From Dehalococcoidia bacterium (GTDB taxonomy: Bacteria; Chloroflexota; Dehalococcoidia; SpSt-223), in contig BPIC01000003.1 in assembly GCA_026003895.1 (NCBI GenBank), forward strand, positions 113,022 through 175,147: a stretch of DNA of 62,126 nt. Direction: 5' to 3'. Below the pieces are notes generated by a model. That model ran no database searches. It was given only the letters and a program-made list of their open reading frames with translations, and had not been told where the DNA came from. The position numbers were made by a program, and so were the translations under genes. Of this stretch, positions 35,262 through 44,500 are shown piece by piece. Position 1 is the stretch's first letter. Each line of letters begins with the position of its first letter.

Positions 35262-35290
35262 TTGACGGGACGCGATCGCCTCGGTATACT
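35262..35290 (+). promoter_or_regulatory. Sigma-A-type promoter of sufR
   Basis: TTGACG (35262-35267), 17-base spacer, TATACT (35285-35290), 18 bases before ATG 35309. On the minus strand the same bases read TATACC. Confidence 0.75.
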
Positions 35291-35308
35291 CGGCGGAAAG
35301 GGCGACCG

Positions 35309-35926
35309 ATGCCAACGAACGATCGACCGCGTGGCCGCGAGCGGATCCTTCACAGCCTGAAACACCGGGGCCGGCTGACAGCACAGGCACTGGCCGACGA
35401 GCTGGGGGTAACTCCGGTCGCGGTCCGCAAGCACCTCGAGGCGCTCGAAGCTGAAGGGCTGGTTCGCGTCAGTGCCGTGAAGCAGCCCCGCGGCCGGCCG
35501 GTGCTCGTCTACCAGCTCACCCCTGCCGCCGATTCCCTCTTTCCCCAGGGCTATCGGCAATTGTCGCTCGACCTCATCGCAGAACTCGTCGCGCTTGACG
35601 GTGAGGAGAAACTCGAGCAACTGCTGCGCGCCCGCAACGCCCGCCTCGTCGAGCAGCGGGTCACCCCGCTCGACGAGCCGGCCCAGAGGGTTCAGGAGCT
35701 CGTCCGGCTTCGCAATGAAGACGGCTATATGGTGAGCATTGAAGAGCGCCCGGACAGTTACGTCATCCGCGAGCACAACTGCCCGATCTACGAAGTCGCC
35801 TCCCGCTTCCCCGTTGCCTGCCAGTGCGAAGCGGACCTCTTCACCGCCGTCGTCAACAAGCCCGTCGTCCGCGAAGAGTCGATCGTCGACGGGGACGAGA
35901 GCTGCACCTACCGCGTCCCGAAATAG
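35309..35926 (+). CDS. sufR: SufR-type Fe-S-sensing transcriptional regulator
   Basis: 205 residues: winged helix (1-75, LHSLKHRGRLTAQALADELGV and TPVAVRKHLEALEAEGLV) and a sensor domain ending with Cys in HNCPIYEVA, ACQCEADLF and SCTYRV. The first two are C-x12-C as in cyanobacterial SufR; the third canonical Cys is absent and a Cys two residues after the second (C-Q-C) is extra. SufR represses suf when holding a cluster. Its place, divergent from sufC with a palindrome between, fits that role. Confidence 0.85.
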   Translation: MPTNDRPRGRERILHSLKHRGRLTAQALADELGVTPVAVRKHLEALEAEGLVRVSAVKQPRGRPVLVYQLTPAADSLFPQGYRQLSLDLIAELVALDGEEKLEQLLRARNARLVEQRVTPLDEPAQRVQELVRLRNEDGYMVSIEERPDSYVIREHNCPIYEVASRFPVACQCEADLFTAVVNKPVVREESIVDGDESCTYRVPK

Positions 35927-36408
35927 GGCTGACAAAACCCGGGGACACACTCTAGGACATCATCTTGCATTCAGGCCCCTCCGTCCTCAATCCATTGTCG
36001 ATTTCGAACGGGGCGCAGACTATCTTCACGTCCACCCCGAGCCTCCCGTTACGGTCCGTCTTTCCGTTTTCCTGACACCTGAACACTGTTCCGGGGCCTC
36101 GGCGCTAGTTGCCGACGAATGGGTGATGATACATCCCCGCTTGCTACACCAAGATTGGACTGCACAGCGAACGTGCGTCTAGCATCGACGTCACCACCAC
36201 CGAACCCGTCGACCGCGAAACGGTTGACGCACGTCGTGATTCGCCGAATTCCCCAATAAATTGATCCACTAGGCGGATTCAGCACAACATCTTGTGCATG
36301 CCAGCTCTCTACTGGTATTGTTTCATACTGGACTTTGGCCGCGCACAGTGCACAACGGAGCAGTCCACGACACTCCAGTCCCCAACAACAGATGAAGCGG
36401 AGGCGAAG
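35927..36408. other. Less GC-rich intergenic stretch without a gene
   Basis: 482 bases with lower GC than the surroundings and stops in all frames; no gene seen. It ends with a palindrome and promoter described separately. It marks the left border of an accessory patch. Confidence 0.45.
36292..36321 (+). promoter_or_regulatory. Candidate promoter overlapped by a palindrome
   Basis: TTGTGC (36292-36297), 18-base spacer, TATTGT (36316-36321). GCACAA-CATC-TTGTGC (36282-36297) is a perfect hairpin/palindrome covering the -35, a likely operator. The leader to ATG 36409 is about 80 bases. Confidence 0.4.
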
Positions 36409-36876
36409 ATGACGGAGGCTCTCTCGATGTCTCCTCCGAGTGGACCGTGGCTCAATGCCGCGCTGCTTTGCGAACAAATACTCCAGGAGCGCGATGGCAC
36501 ACTATCGGCGATCCGTATCGTCGATCGGCTTACCATCCACGCGGAAGGTCAGGCCGTGCCGGTTGAGATGCCTCGACACCGCGCGTCCTTGAAAATGCTC
36601 CTCGTGTTGCGTTCTGGAAGCGCCAAGGGCAAAGCGACCTACGAGATCGTCGTCGAGGATCCTCGTGGATTTAAACACCCCACTCAACTTCGGGACGACC
36701 TCTTCCTCCCTGGCGAGGAGGCCGGGGCGCAGGTAATCATCGATCTGAACCTGGATGTTGACTACGAAGGCGTGTATTGGTTCGATGTCTCGGTCGATGG
36801 CCGTCTGTTTACACGGGTGCCGCTGAGAGTCATGTACCGACGGGTCTCAGCTTCCCACTCAGGCAGCTCCGAGTAG
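36409..36876 (+). CDS. DUF6941-like protein
   Basis: 155 residues: LNAALLCEQILQERDGTLSAIRIVDRLTI, then strands such as LLVLRSGSAKGKATYEIVVED and VYWFDVSVDGRLFTRVPLRVMY. The start block is that of DUF6941-type proteins (recall, not search). A single beta-sandwich is likely; function unknown. ATG 36409 has GGAGG six bases before. Codon use is less GC-rich than in the neighbours. The 3' end overlaps the convergent small gene by 47 bases. Confidence 0.6.
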   Translation: MTEALSMSPPSGPWLNAALLCEQILQERDGTLSAIRIVDRLTIHAEGQAVPVEMPRHRASLKMLLVLRSGSAKGKATYEIVVEDPRGFKHPTQLRDDLFLPGEEAGAQVIIDLNLDVDYEGVYWFDVSVDGRLFTRVPLRVMYRRVSASHSGSSE

Positions 36877-37168
36877 TTGTGGCTCCAGACCACGCAAAGA
36901 CGTTCTGTTCGTGTCCAAGTCGGCGCAGTTCGGTATAGGACGGAACGAGGACATGAAGCTCCTTCCTAAGGTCGGACTCAGAAAGAAGCTGGCCCGAGAA
37001 CTCGGCAAACAGGTGCTCTATGCCATAGGCGAGCGCGGAGTCTTCCCCAGCAGAGGCCAAATCCGGCGACGCGCGGACGAACCGATCGCGCAGCTCTTCC
37101 ACAGAGATCTCCCCGGACAAATAGCGGGCGACCTCGCGGCGAATCTCCGGCCCGAGTTCCGAATTCAT
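36830..37168 (-). CDS. Small acidic helical protein of unknown function
   Basis: 112 residues. EIRREVARYLSGEISVEELRDRF resembles the N-terminus of a group of short Chloroflexota/cyanobacterial proteins with a ...YLxGxIslxEFxdWF-like pattern; then an acidic helix and LLSESDLRKELHVLV. No function is known to me. ATG 37168 has GGAGGAGG seven bases upstream, so the start is firm. Its start codon overlaps that proposed for the divergent gene at 37167. Confidence 0.55.
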   Translation of the reverse strand: MNSELGPEIRREVARYLSGEISVEELRDRFVRASPDLASAGEDSALAYGIEHLFAEFSGQLLSESDLRKELHVLVPSYTELRRLGHEQNVFAWSGATTTRSCLSGKLRPVGT

Positions 37169-37475
37169 GGCTGAACCTCCTCCCACCCAGCGAGTTTCCC
37201 CGGCCTGGCTCCGAGCAGCCTACAACCAAAGCGACATACCAAGCCGGCTTGCGCGAGGCGAGCTTATCGAGCGAGTGAAGCACGAAAAACGCCTCACGAA
37301 GCCGCGGCCCGGGATTCCTTTCGACTCGCTCAGCCAGATGGTACAGATCCTAACCCACGACGGGAAATTCGTCGCTCTCGTCCACCGGTACGTAGACGGT
37401 AATAGGCAACGCTACCCAAACATTCGGGACGATCCGAAGCGCGTCATGCTCAATGGAACCATCTACTACGTTTGA
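37167..37475 (+). CDS. Small basic protein of unknown function
   Basis: 102 residues from ATG 37167, or 66 from GTG 37275. The second half (SLSQMVQILTHDGKFVALVHRYVDG and KRVMLNGTIYYV) looks like a compact beta-rich domain of the size of RelE-like or similar small proteins, but I do not recognise it. The ATG overlaps the start codon of the oppositely read gene; since that gene has a strong ribosome site inside this frame, the shorter form is quite possible. Confidence 0.45.
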   Translation: MAEPPPTQRVSPAWLRAAYNQSDIPSRLARGELIERVKHEKRLTKPRPGIPFDSLSQMVQILTHDGKFVALVHRYVDGNRQRYPNIRDDPKRVMLNGTIYYV

Positions 37476-37510
37476 GCGCTTGGCGAGGCGCCGGGGCCTC
37501 ATAGCACGTC

Positions 37511-38401
37511 TCAGCCGCCGAGGGCGTGCGCAACTTCTGCAGCAACCGCAGCATTCCGTTCGAGCAACGCGAGGTTCGCCGCAATGAGCCGCCCGGCCGA
37601 GAGCCGCCCAGCAGCCGCCAACAAGGCTGGGGTGCGGGCGCTGCCGCGCACATCCGCCGCATCACGCTCAGCGGCGGCGACGATCGCCGCAACCTCGTCC
37701 GCAGCGACAGGGTCCGGGGGCGGGACAGCAAGGAGCAGGGCGCCCGGTAGGCCAAGCGAGCGTGCCGCCCGAAACAGCCGGGCCGCCTCGGCGGGAGAGT
37801 CCACCCGCCGCTGGACGGGGAGCCCAGAAGAGGCGGTATAAAACGCCGGCAGTTCGTCCACTCCGAATCCAGCGAGCACGACACCCCACGACTCCAACCG
37901 CTCAACCGTCGCCTCGAGATCGAGAATGGATTTCGCCCCAGAGCAGACGACAACCGCGCTCGTCGCCGCGAGCGCGGCAAGATCTTCCGAGACGTCTACG
38001 CCGCCGGGATGCACACCGCCAATCCCACCCGTGGCAAGAACCGCAATCCCGGTCATGGTGCAGACATGCAGCACCGCGCTCACCGTCGTGCCGCCGGTTT
38101 CGCTAAGCGCGACCGCAGCGGGAAGATCTCGCCGGGCGACTTTGACAACTCCCTCGCCACGAGCCAGCCGGTCCAGATCCTCCGGGGTCAGTCCTACCCG
38201 GATGACTCCTTTGATCACGCCGACCAGTGCCGGAACGGCTCCAGCAGCGCGAACAGCAGCTTCCATCCGTGCCGCGGCTTCGCGATTGGCCGGCTGCGGA
38301 AGGCCCTGGGCGATGACGCTCGTCTCAAGCGCCACGATCGGCCGGCGCCCCTCAAGCGCCGCCTGCACCTCCGGCGACAGCACAATCGGGCTGTAGCTCA
38401 C
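37511..38401 (-). CDS. psuG: Pseudouridine-5'-phosphate glycosidase
   Basis: 296 residues, the family length. IVALETSVIAQGLPQPANRE, VGVIKGVIRVGL, KVARRDLPAAVA, GGTTVSAVLHV, ATGGIGGVHPG and VVCSGAKSILDL are the conserved blocks of PsuG/indigoidine-synthase-A-like enzymes, with the catalytic Lys and Glu among them. It splits pseudouridine 5'-phosphate into uracil and ribose 5-phosphate. GTG 38401 overlaps the stop of the preceding aminotransferase gene. No PsuK kinase is adjacent. Confidence 0.92.
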   Translation of the reverse strand: MSYSPIVLSPEVQAALEGRRPIVALETSVIAQGLPQPANREAAARMEAAVRAAGAVPALVGVIKGVIRVGLTPEDLDRLARGEGVVKVARRDLPAAVALSETGGTTVSAVLHVCTMTGIAVLATGGIGGVHPGGVDVSEDLAALAATSAVVVCSGAKSILDLEATVERLESWGVVLAGFGVDELPAFYTASSGLPVQRRVDSPAEAARLFRAARSLGLPGALLLAVPPPDPVAADEVAAIVAAAERDAADVRGSARTPALLAAAGRLSAGRLIAANLALLERNAAVAAEVAHALGG

Positions 38402-39567
38402 GCCAGCGCCGCAATCTCGGCAACGAGGGCCTCGAGATCATCCTCGGTGTTGAAATAGTGACACGCGGCGCGGACGACCGACGGGGCGTCGACGGCCCGG
38501 ACGACGATTCGGCCCCGCTCCCATAGCCGATCGACCACCTCGCGGGCTGGCAGGGCGCCCACCCGGAAGGAAACGAGTCCCGAGGCCGTCTCCTCGTGCG
38601 ACGGGCTAAAGATCGTGACCCCCGGGATCGTTTCCAACTTGCTGCGGAGGAGCAGGCCGAGCTGACGAGTGCGCGCTTCGATCGCCGCCGGGCCAACGTC
38701 GCGGTAGATCGCCAGCGCTTCGAGAAAGCCGTGGAAAATTCCAGCGTTTACCGTCGTGAGCTGGAACTTGTCCGGCGAGCCGGTCTTCGGGACGTAGGCG
38801 CCTTCTACGTCGAAACTGGCGGCAGCGTGGATGGAGACGGCAGTCGGCTGAAGGTGGGGCATTCGGTCCCGTCGAACGAAGAGCGCGCCGGCGCCGTCCG
38901 GCCCGAGCAGCCACTTGTGCCCAGTAAAGGCGTAGTAGTCCGCCCCCGTCGCCGCGAGATCCAGCACGATGTGGCCAGCCGTCTGAGCGCCGTCCACCAG
39001 CACTTGCGCACCACGGGCATGGGCCATCGCGCAGATCGCCTCAATCGGCAGCCGCAGTCCCGTGCTGTAGGAAATATGGCTGAGCGCCAGCAGCCGCGTC
39101 GCGTCCGTCATTGCCGCCTCGAACTTCGCGACGATCGTCTCGGGCCTGTCGTCGACCTCCAACCGGACGAATCGGACACGAATCTTCATCCGCTCGCGCA
39201 GGTGATAGAGCGGCACAATCACCGAATGGTGCTCGAAGGTGTAGGTCAGCGCCTCGTCACCGGCAACCCAAGGGAGCCCGTTGAGAACCAGGTTGATCCC
39301 CTCGGTGGTGTTGGCGGTGGTCACGATTTCGTCCGGCTGGGCGTTGAACGTGGCAGCCACAGCGAGCCGGACCTCCTCGTGGAGCGTCCGGGCGCGAGCG
39401 AGAACGTGCGGCGCGGTCGGCCCTTCCTCGGCCTCCCAGCGCAAATAGTCCACAACCCGATCGACAACTCGCAAGGGCGACGGCCCCGACCAGCCCGAGT
39501 TCAAATAATTCACCTTGCGGAGCGCCGGAATCTGGTCACGCATCGCGAGCAGCGAGTCGATCGCCAT
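38398..39567 (-). CDS. Class V aminotransferase / cysteine-desulfurase-like PLP enzyme
   Basis: 389 residues. YLNSGWSGPSPLRVVD, TTANTTEGINLVLNGL, YTFEHHSVIVPLYHL, LVDGAQTAGHI and the PLP-Lys in FTGHKWLLGPDG are the class V core; no persulfide Cys loop like that of SufS is seen, so a desulfurase role is unlikely. It may be a lyase or epimerase. ATG 39567 has GGGAGG upstream. It overlaps the acyltransferase gene by 32 bases and psuG by four. Confidence 0.85.
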   Translation of the reverse strand: MAIDSLLAMRDQIPALRKVNYLNSGWSGPSPLRVVDRVVDYLRWEAEEGPTAPHVLARARTLHEEVRLAVAATFNAQPDEIVTTANTTEGINLVLNGLPWVAGDEALTYTFEHHSVIVPLYHLRERMKIRVRFVRLEVDDRPETIVAKFEAAMTDATRLLALSHISYSTGLRLPIEAICAMAHARGAQVLVDGAQTAGHIVLDLAATGADYYAFTGHKWLLGPDGAGALFVRRDRMPHLQPTAVSIHAAASFDVEGAYVPKTGSPDKFQLTTVNAGIFHGFLEALAIYRDVGPAAIEARTRQLGLLLRSKLETIPGVTIFSPSHEETASGLVSFRVGALPAREVVDRLWERGRIVVRAVDAPSVVRAACHYFNTEDDLEALVAEIAALA

Positions 39568-40477
39568 ACTGCCTCCCACCGGGCGCGATTGTAGGAAATT
39601 CGCCGTCGAGCGGGTCGGCCCAAACATTGTGAAACATCACCCACTGGTTGGGATGGCCGCGGAGCTGCCGTTCCAAGAAACTGCCGATCTGAATGGTCGT
39701 CTCGCGGACTCGCGTTTGCAGTGAGCCGGTCTCCGTCGCCGGAAGAGGCGGCTCGAACGTTAATGAAAAGCGCTCCGTCCCGACGCGCAGACAGGTGACC
39801 GGGACGATCGGGGCGCCGTGGCGCAGAGCAAGGATCGCCGGCCCCCCGGGGAGCCGCATCCGGTGGCCGAACAACGGGATCTCCAGCCCAGTGCCGCCGA
39901 TGTCCCAGTCGATGGCGATGCCGAGCGCCAAGTTCTGCCGCAGCGCCGCACCCGCCTGCTTGAGCGCATCGGGGCCCAGCGGGATCAACCGTGCACCAAA
40001 CCGCCGGCGAAGCGTGGCCACCAGCTCGAACAGCGCGGGCGGCTCGAGCGGCTCGACAAGCGCCGCGCCGGGAATGCCCAGCGCGGTGATCGCCAATCCT
40101 GCCATGTCGACCGAACCGACGTGGCCCGAGACGACAATCGCGCCGCGCCCGCCAGCGAGTGCCTGCTTCAGGTGATCGAGGCCGGCTACCTCCACCCTCG
40201 CCAGCACGTCCTTGGGCCGCACCCGCCGAGATCGGAAGAGATCGAGATAGTTCAATGTCTGGACTCGCACCGCCTGCCGCGCCAGCTCCCGCACCTGAGG
40301 ATCAGCAGGATCGCCGCCGACGACGCGAGCAATGTTCCGCCGGTGAGCGCGGTTCTGCGGGGTGTCTCGCGCCGCGAGGCGGTCGGCGAGCAGCAGCGCT
40401 GCAGCGACGAGAAGCCGGCGGGGAACCAGCGGCGCGAGCGTCGTCCCCAACCGAAAGCCAAGCAGCACGGCGTTCAC
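39536..40477 (-). CDS. Lysophospholipid-acyltransferase-fold protein (LpxL/PatA-like)
   Basis: 313 residues. SGHVGSVDMAG holds the H-x4-D catalytic motif, then IPLGPDALKQA and LPGGPAILALRHGAPIVPV, the blocks of the LABLAT group that includes lauroyl transferases and the mycobacterial phosphatidylinositol-mannoside acyltransferase. With no LPS genes visible, a glycolipid acceptor is likely. GTG 40477 starts seven bases after the amidohydrolase stop. A hydrophobic helix at 1-30 suggests membrane contact. Confidence 0.82.
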   Translation of the reverse strand: MNAVLLGFRLGTTLAPLVPRRLLVAAALLLADRLAARDTPQNRAHRRNIARVVGGDPADPQVRELARQAVRVQTLNYLDLFRSRRVRPKDVLARVEVAGLDHLKQALAGGRGAIVVSGHVGSVDMAGLAITALGIPGAALVEPLEPPALFELVATLRRRFGARLIPLGPDALKQAGAALRQNLALGIAIDWDIGGTGLEIPLFGHRMRLPGGPAILALRHGAPIVPVTCLRVGTERFSLTFEPPLPATETGSLQTRVRETTIQIGSFLERQLRGHPNQWVMFHNVWADPLDGEFPTIAPGGRQYGDRLAARDA

Positions 40478-40484
40478 GGACAGC

Positions 40485-41414
40485 TCAGGCCGGCCTACCA
40501 GTCAGCGCCTCAGGTGCGGAATAATCCGCTTCGCCGGTGGTGGCGACGGTGGCGATCTCGGGTGGCTCGAGGCCGTACAGCTCGGCGCCGTTGCGCCACC
40601 AGATCCGCTCTCGCTCATCGTCGGTCAGGCCGATCCGTTCGAACAGGGCGACGAAGCGGTCCACGTGCGCTTGAATCTCATCCGCCCCGCAGTCGGACCC
40701 CCAAATCAGCTTCTCGACGCCGATCTCATAGCCAATCAGCCGGCGCTCCTCGGCATGCCGCTCGATTGTCTCGCCACCGGAGAGATCGAGGAACACGTTC
40801 GGCCGCCAGCGCACAACCGACGCCGCGGCATCGTAGTTGCCGGTGCCGCCCAAATGAGCGCCGATCATCTTGAGCTTGGGGAAGTTGTTGGCCAGCGTGT
40901 CGAGATGGAACGGATGCATGCGCATGGCGCTCGTGTTGCGCGGCCCGATCCGGCTCGCCCAGCGTTCGAGACGCTCGGCCGCGGCGCGGTCACGGCGGGG
41001 ATGCGTCCGCTGGAAGTCGACCGGTCCGCCGATCACTCCGAGGTGAAACAGAATCGGCATGTCGAGCTCTTCGGCCGCCTCGTAAAGACGGAAGTAATCG
41101 TAACTGTCGTAGGGCTGCCGGACGCCAATCATCTTCAGGCCGCGATAGCCCATGGCATGCAACTCGCGCACCATCCGGCCCGACGTCTCTTCCGGGTCAA
41201 CCACCGCCACCGGGATCGCGAAACCAGCATGCGGCTCGAGACAGCGCAACGCGCGCTCATACGACGGGCCAAACCGGCCGCCCGACAGCACGCAGACCGC
41301 AGCGATGCCTGCCGCGCGCGCTTTGGCGAGCGTCTCGTCCAGCAGGGGCTGCGGGTCGGCGTCGGGCTGATCCCAATTCCGGGGAAAGTGCAAATGGACA
41401 TCGAAAATCTTCAC
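40485..41414 (-). CDS. Amidohydrolase_2-type TIM-barrel metal hydrolase
   Basis: 309 residues: IFDVHLHF (metal HxH) at the start, MGYRGLKMIGVRQPYDS, LFHLGVIGG, AHLGGTGNYDAA and IWGSDCGAD with the late catalytic Asp. These are the marks of the ACMSD-like amidohydrolase_2 group (decarboxylases and hydrolases). Substrate unknown. GTG 41414 has GAGGAG upstream; the open frame to 41642 runs into the divergent ABC gene and is rejected. Confidence 0.85.
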   Translation of the reverse strand: MKIFDVHLHFPRNWDQPDADPQPLLDETLAKARAAGIAAVCVLSGGRFGPSYERALRCLEPHAGFAIPVAVVDPEETSGRMVRELHAMGYRGLKMIGVRQPYDSYDYFRLYEAAEELDMPILFHLGVIGGPVDFQRTHPRRDRAAAERLERWASRIGPRNTSAMRMHPFHLDTLANNFPKLKMIGAHLGGTGNYDAAASVVRWRPNVFLDLSGGETIERHAEERRLIGYEIGVEKLIWGSDCGADEIQAHVDRFVALFERIGLTDDERERIWWRNGAELYGLEPPEIATVATTGEADYSAPEALTGRPA

Positions 41415-41497
41415 GCGACTGGCTCCTCGGAGAGGATTGGCGGCGCAACTGTACCTGATTGACTCTGCAGTCGCGCACGCCGGCAGGTTTGGAAAGG

Positions 41498-41503
41498 TAT
41501 ACT
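41498..41503 (+). promoter_or_regulatory. Candidate -10 box of the ABC fusion gene
   Basis: TATACT 53 bases before ATG 41557; no good -35 at 16-18 bases. Confidence 0.45.
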
Positions 41504-41556
41504 CTCGGCCACGAATGCCGGCAGCGATCATCGACCACTGACCGGAAGGACGTGCG

Positions 41557-44500
41557 ATGCAGGACGCCTGGCTCGAGTCGTACTGGATGTCGTACGTCTC
41601 CGCGCCAACGCGCTGGGTCGAATATCCAACCGAGCACTGCATCTTTCATTACCCGTCACCATCGCCTCTCGACTTGAAGCTCGGCGACGTAGCCGAACGG
41701 GTCGAGCAGATCTACCGTGCGCTCGTCGATGCGCTCCAGCTCCGTGGACTCCCCGCCGAGCCGCTGCACATCGTGCTCGTAGAATCGGACGACGAGGAGG
41801 CGTTGGCCGAGAGCGGCGCCGGCCCCCGACACCTCCTCGTAATCTTCCGCGCCGACTCCCCGGCCGCCGACCTCGAGCGAGCGATCGTCCAGCGGCTGCT
41901 TATCGAGGCATGGGGAGATAACGCCGCGCGGTCCGACCTCGTGGTCGACGGCGTCCTCGGTTACGCCACCGAGATCGTTCGCACCGGCAGTCTCGCCCGC
42001 CTGAACGCCTCTCTTCGGGCCGACCGCGAGCGCGGCACGCCGATCGGCCTCGCGGAACTGTTCGCCGGAGTTGCGCTGCTGCCGCGCCCACAGTATGCCC
42101 GTATTGCCACCTCGTTCATCGGGTACCTCATCGCCACCTATGGCCCGAGCCGTGTCGCTGACCTCGCGCGCGCGTTCGACCGGTCAAGCCCCGGCCGAAG
42201 CTTCGAAATCGCCTTTGGCAAGTCGTCGGCCGTGCTCGAACAGGAATGGCTCGACTCCTTGCGTGTCAGCCGGCCGAGCCTGCTTGGCAACGAGGGCCTG
42301 ATCCCTCGGCTACTGCCGTTGCTGCGCCGCCATCTCGGCCTCGTGGCTGCGCTCGTCGTCGCAGTCATCCTCGGGCTGGCCTACAGCCTGAGCGAACCGA
42401 TTCTCGTGCAATTCTTCATCGAGCTGGTCGTCGTGGCGCGCCTCGCCAACCCGGCCACACCGATCCTCGGCGGACTGGCAACGACCCTCCTGACCCTGCT
42501 CCTTGCTGCCGCCGTTGTGCAGGCGATCGGCCAGTTCCTTACCGCTCGCGCCGCTGCTGCGCTCGGCGCCGGCATCGCCAACGACTTGCGGCTGCGCTTG
42601 TTTCAGCACCTGCAGGCCATCGCGCTCGACTTTTTCGCCCGGGCACGGACGCCGGATGTGCTGAGCCGGATCACCGCCGACGTCGATATCGTCGAATCCG
42701 CAGTGACGCGGGCGCTTCCGAACGCCCTCTCAGCGCTTTTCACGCTCGCGCTGGCGGTGGCGCTCATCATTGTCTTCATCGACTGGCGAATCGGCGTAGT
42801 CAGCGCGGTCGTCGTGATCGGGCTCGTGCTCTCCGTGCGTTGGCTCGGCCGCGCAGCGGTCGCTGCCAGCTCGGCGCGCGAGAACGCTCGGGCGAGGGTA
42901 GCGGCAACGATCGACGAGAGCATCGCTGCCGGACGGGTGGCGAGGGTCCTCAACCTCGAAGGCCAACTGCGGCAAACGTTTCAGCAAGTGCTCGGAGAGT
43001 TCGCGTCCGCCTCGAACCGCCTCGGTCAGGTGAGCGGGCTGCAACGTGCATTCGGCATTTTCGGCATCGTGATCCTTTATCTCGTCGCCGGAGCGGTCAG
43101 CGTCCTGCTCTCGGCCATGGACGCACTCGGTCAAGGCGTGGCGCTCGTCACGGTGATCCTCCTGCTGCGGCCGATGGCGCTGGCGCTCTGGCAAATCGCC
43201 GAAGTTCCCGAGCTGCTCGAGCGGGCGACAACGGCGTTGGCGCGGATTGAAGAGCTGTTTGGGCAACCAGCGCAAGGGATCGACGACCCCAGCGCCCATC
43301 CGTTGCCGCCGCTGGAGCGCGAAATCCGCTTCGACAACGTCTCGTTCTCTTACGTCGCCGGACAAACGGTGCTCGACCGGATCGACCTGACGATCCCAGC
43401 GGGAACAATGCTGGCGATCGTTGGGCCGAGCGGCGCCGGCAAGACGACCATCGTCAATTTGCTTAGCCGCCTCGCCGACCCGACGGTCGGCAGCGTTCGC
43501 TTCGACGATCACGACCTGCGCACGGTCACACGGGATTCCCTCTCTGCCCAGATCGGTGTTGTCTTCCAGCAGGAATTCCTGTTCAACCGATCGATCAAGG
43601 AGAACGTCCGGATCGGGAAGCCAGACGCGAGCGACACCGAGGTTGATCAGGCCTTGCGGGCCGCCGACCTGAACGACCTCGTCACATCGCTGCCGCGTGG
43701 GGCGGACACGCTGATCGGCGAGAACGGCATTCGCCTCTCGGCAGGACAGCGCCAACGGCTGGCGCTGGCGCGAGCGCTGATCCGCCAGCCACGGGTGCTC
43801 GTACTCGACGAAGCGACAGCGGGGTTGGATGGCGAAACCGAAGCGGCTCTCCTCGACACGCTCCGCACGACAGCAGCCGGGCGCACGACCATCATCCTGA
43901 CCCACCGGATCGCCGCCGCTCGGCACGCCGACCGCATCGTTGTCCTCAACCGGGGACGAATCGTTCAAGAAGGTACCCACGACGAGTTGGTGGCCGAGGA
44001 CGGTCTCTATCGCCGCCTTTGGCAGATCCAAAACGAAACGCTGGCCGAAGGGCTGATCACCGATCCGTCCGTCCTCGCCGCTCGCCTCAAAGCGATCCCG
44101 CTGTTTCGCGAGTTCGACGAAGCCGGGCTGTCAGCGCTCGCCTCACGCCTTGCCACCGAACAGTTGAACGCCAACGAGATCGTCTTCTCACAAGGAGACC
44201 TTGCCGACAAGCTGTACCTCATCGTTTCCGGCCAAGTCGAGGTGGAAGCCGTCGGACCCTCTGGCGAAGAGCGGCTCATCGCCGTCCTCAATGAAGGGGA
44301 TCATTTCGGCGAGATGGCACTTCGGCGCGACACGCCACGGACGACGACGGTGCGGACGCGGACGCCGGTCGTCCTCCTCTCGCTCGACCGGCGCCAGATT
44401 CTCAAAAGCGTGGCCGATGTGCTGGAGATCCCGGACGCCGAGCGTTCGCTCGTCCGCTGGTTGCTCCGGCGCGAGTCGGCGAGCCTCGCCGAGATCGTCC

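Noticed and set aside
38398..39567. Second cysteine desulfurase for Fe-S assembly
   Set aside because: The PLP lysine is present but no active-site Cys loop like that of SufS is seen, and it is not near suf genes.
41459..41503. TTGACT paired with TATACT as promoter of the ABC gene
   Set aside because: The spacer would be 33 bases, too long for one sigma-A promoter.
42730..44031. 433-codon minus-strand frame inside the ABC gene
   Set aside because: Shadow of a gene with full ABC motifs; high Asp/Arg/Gln composition typical of antisense frames.
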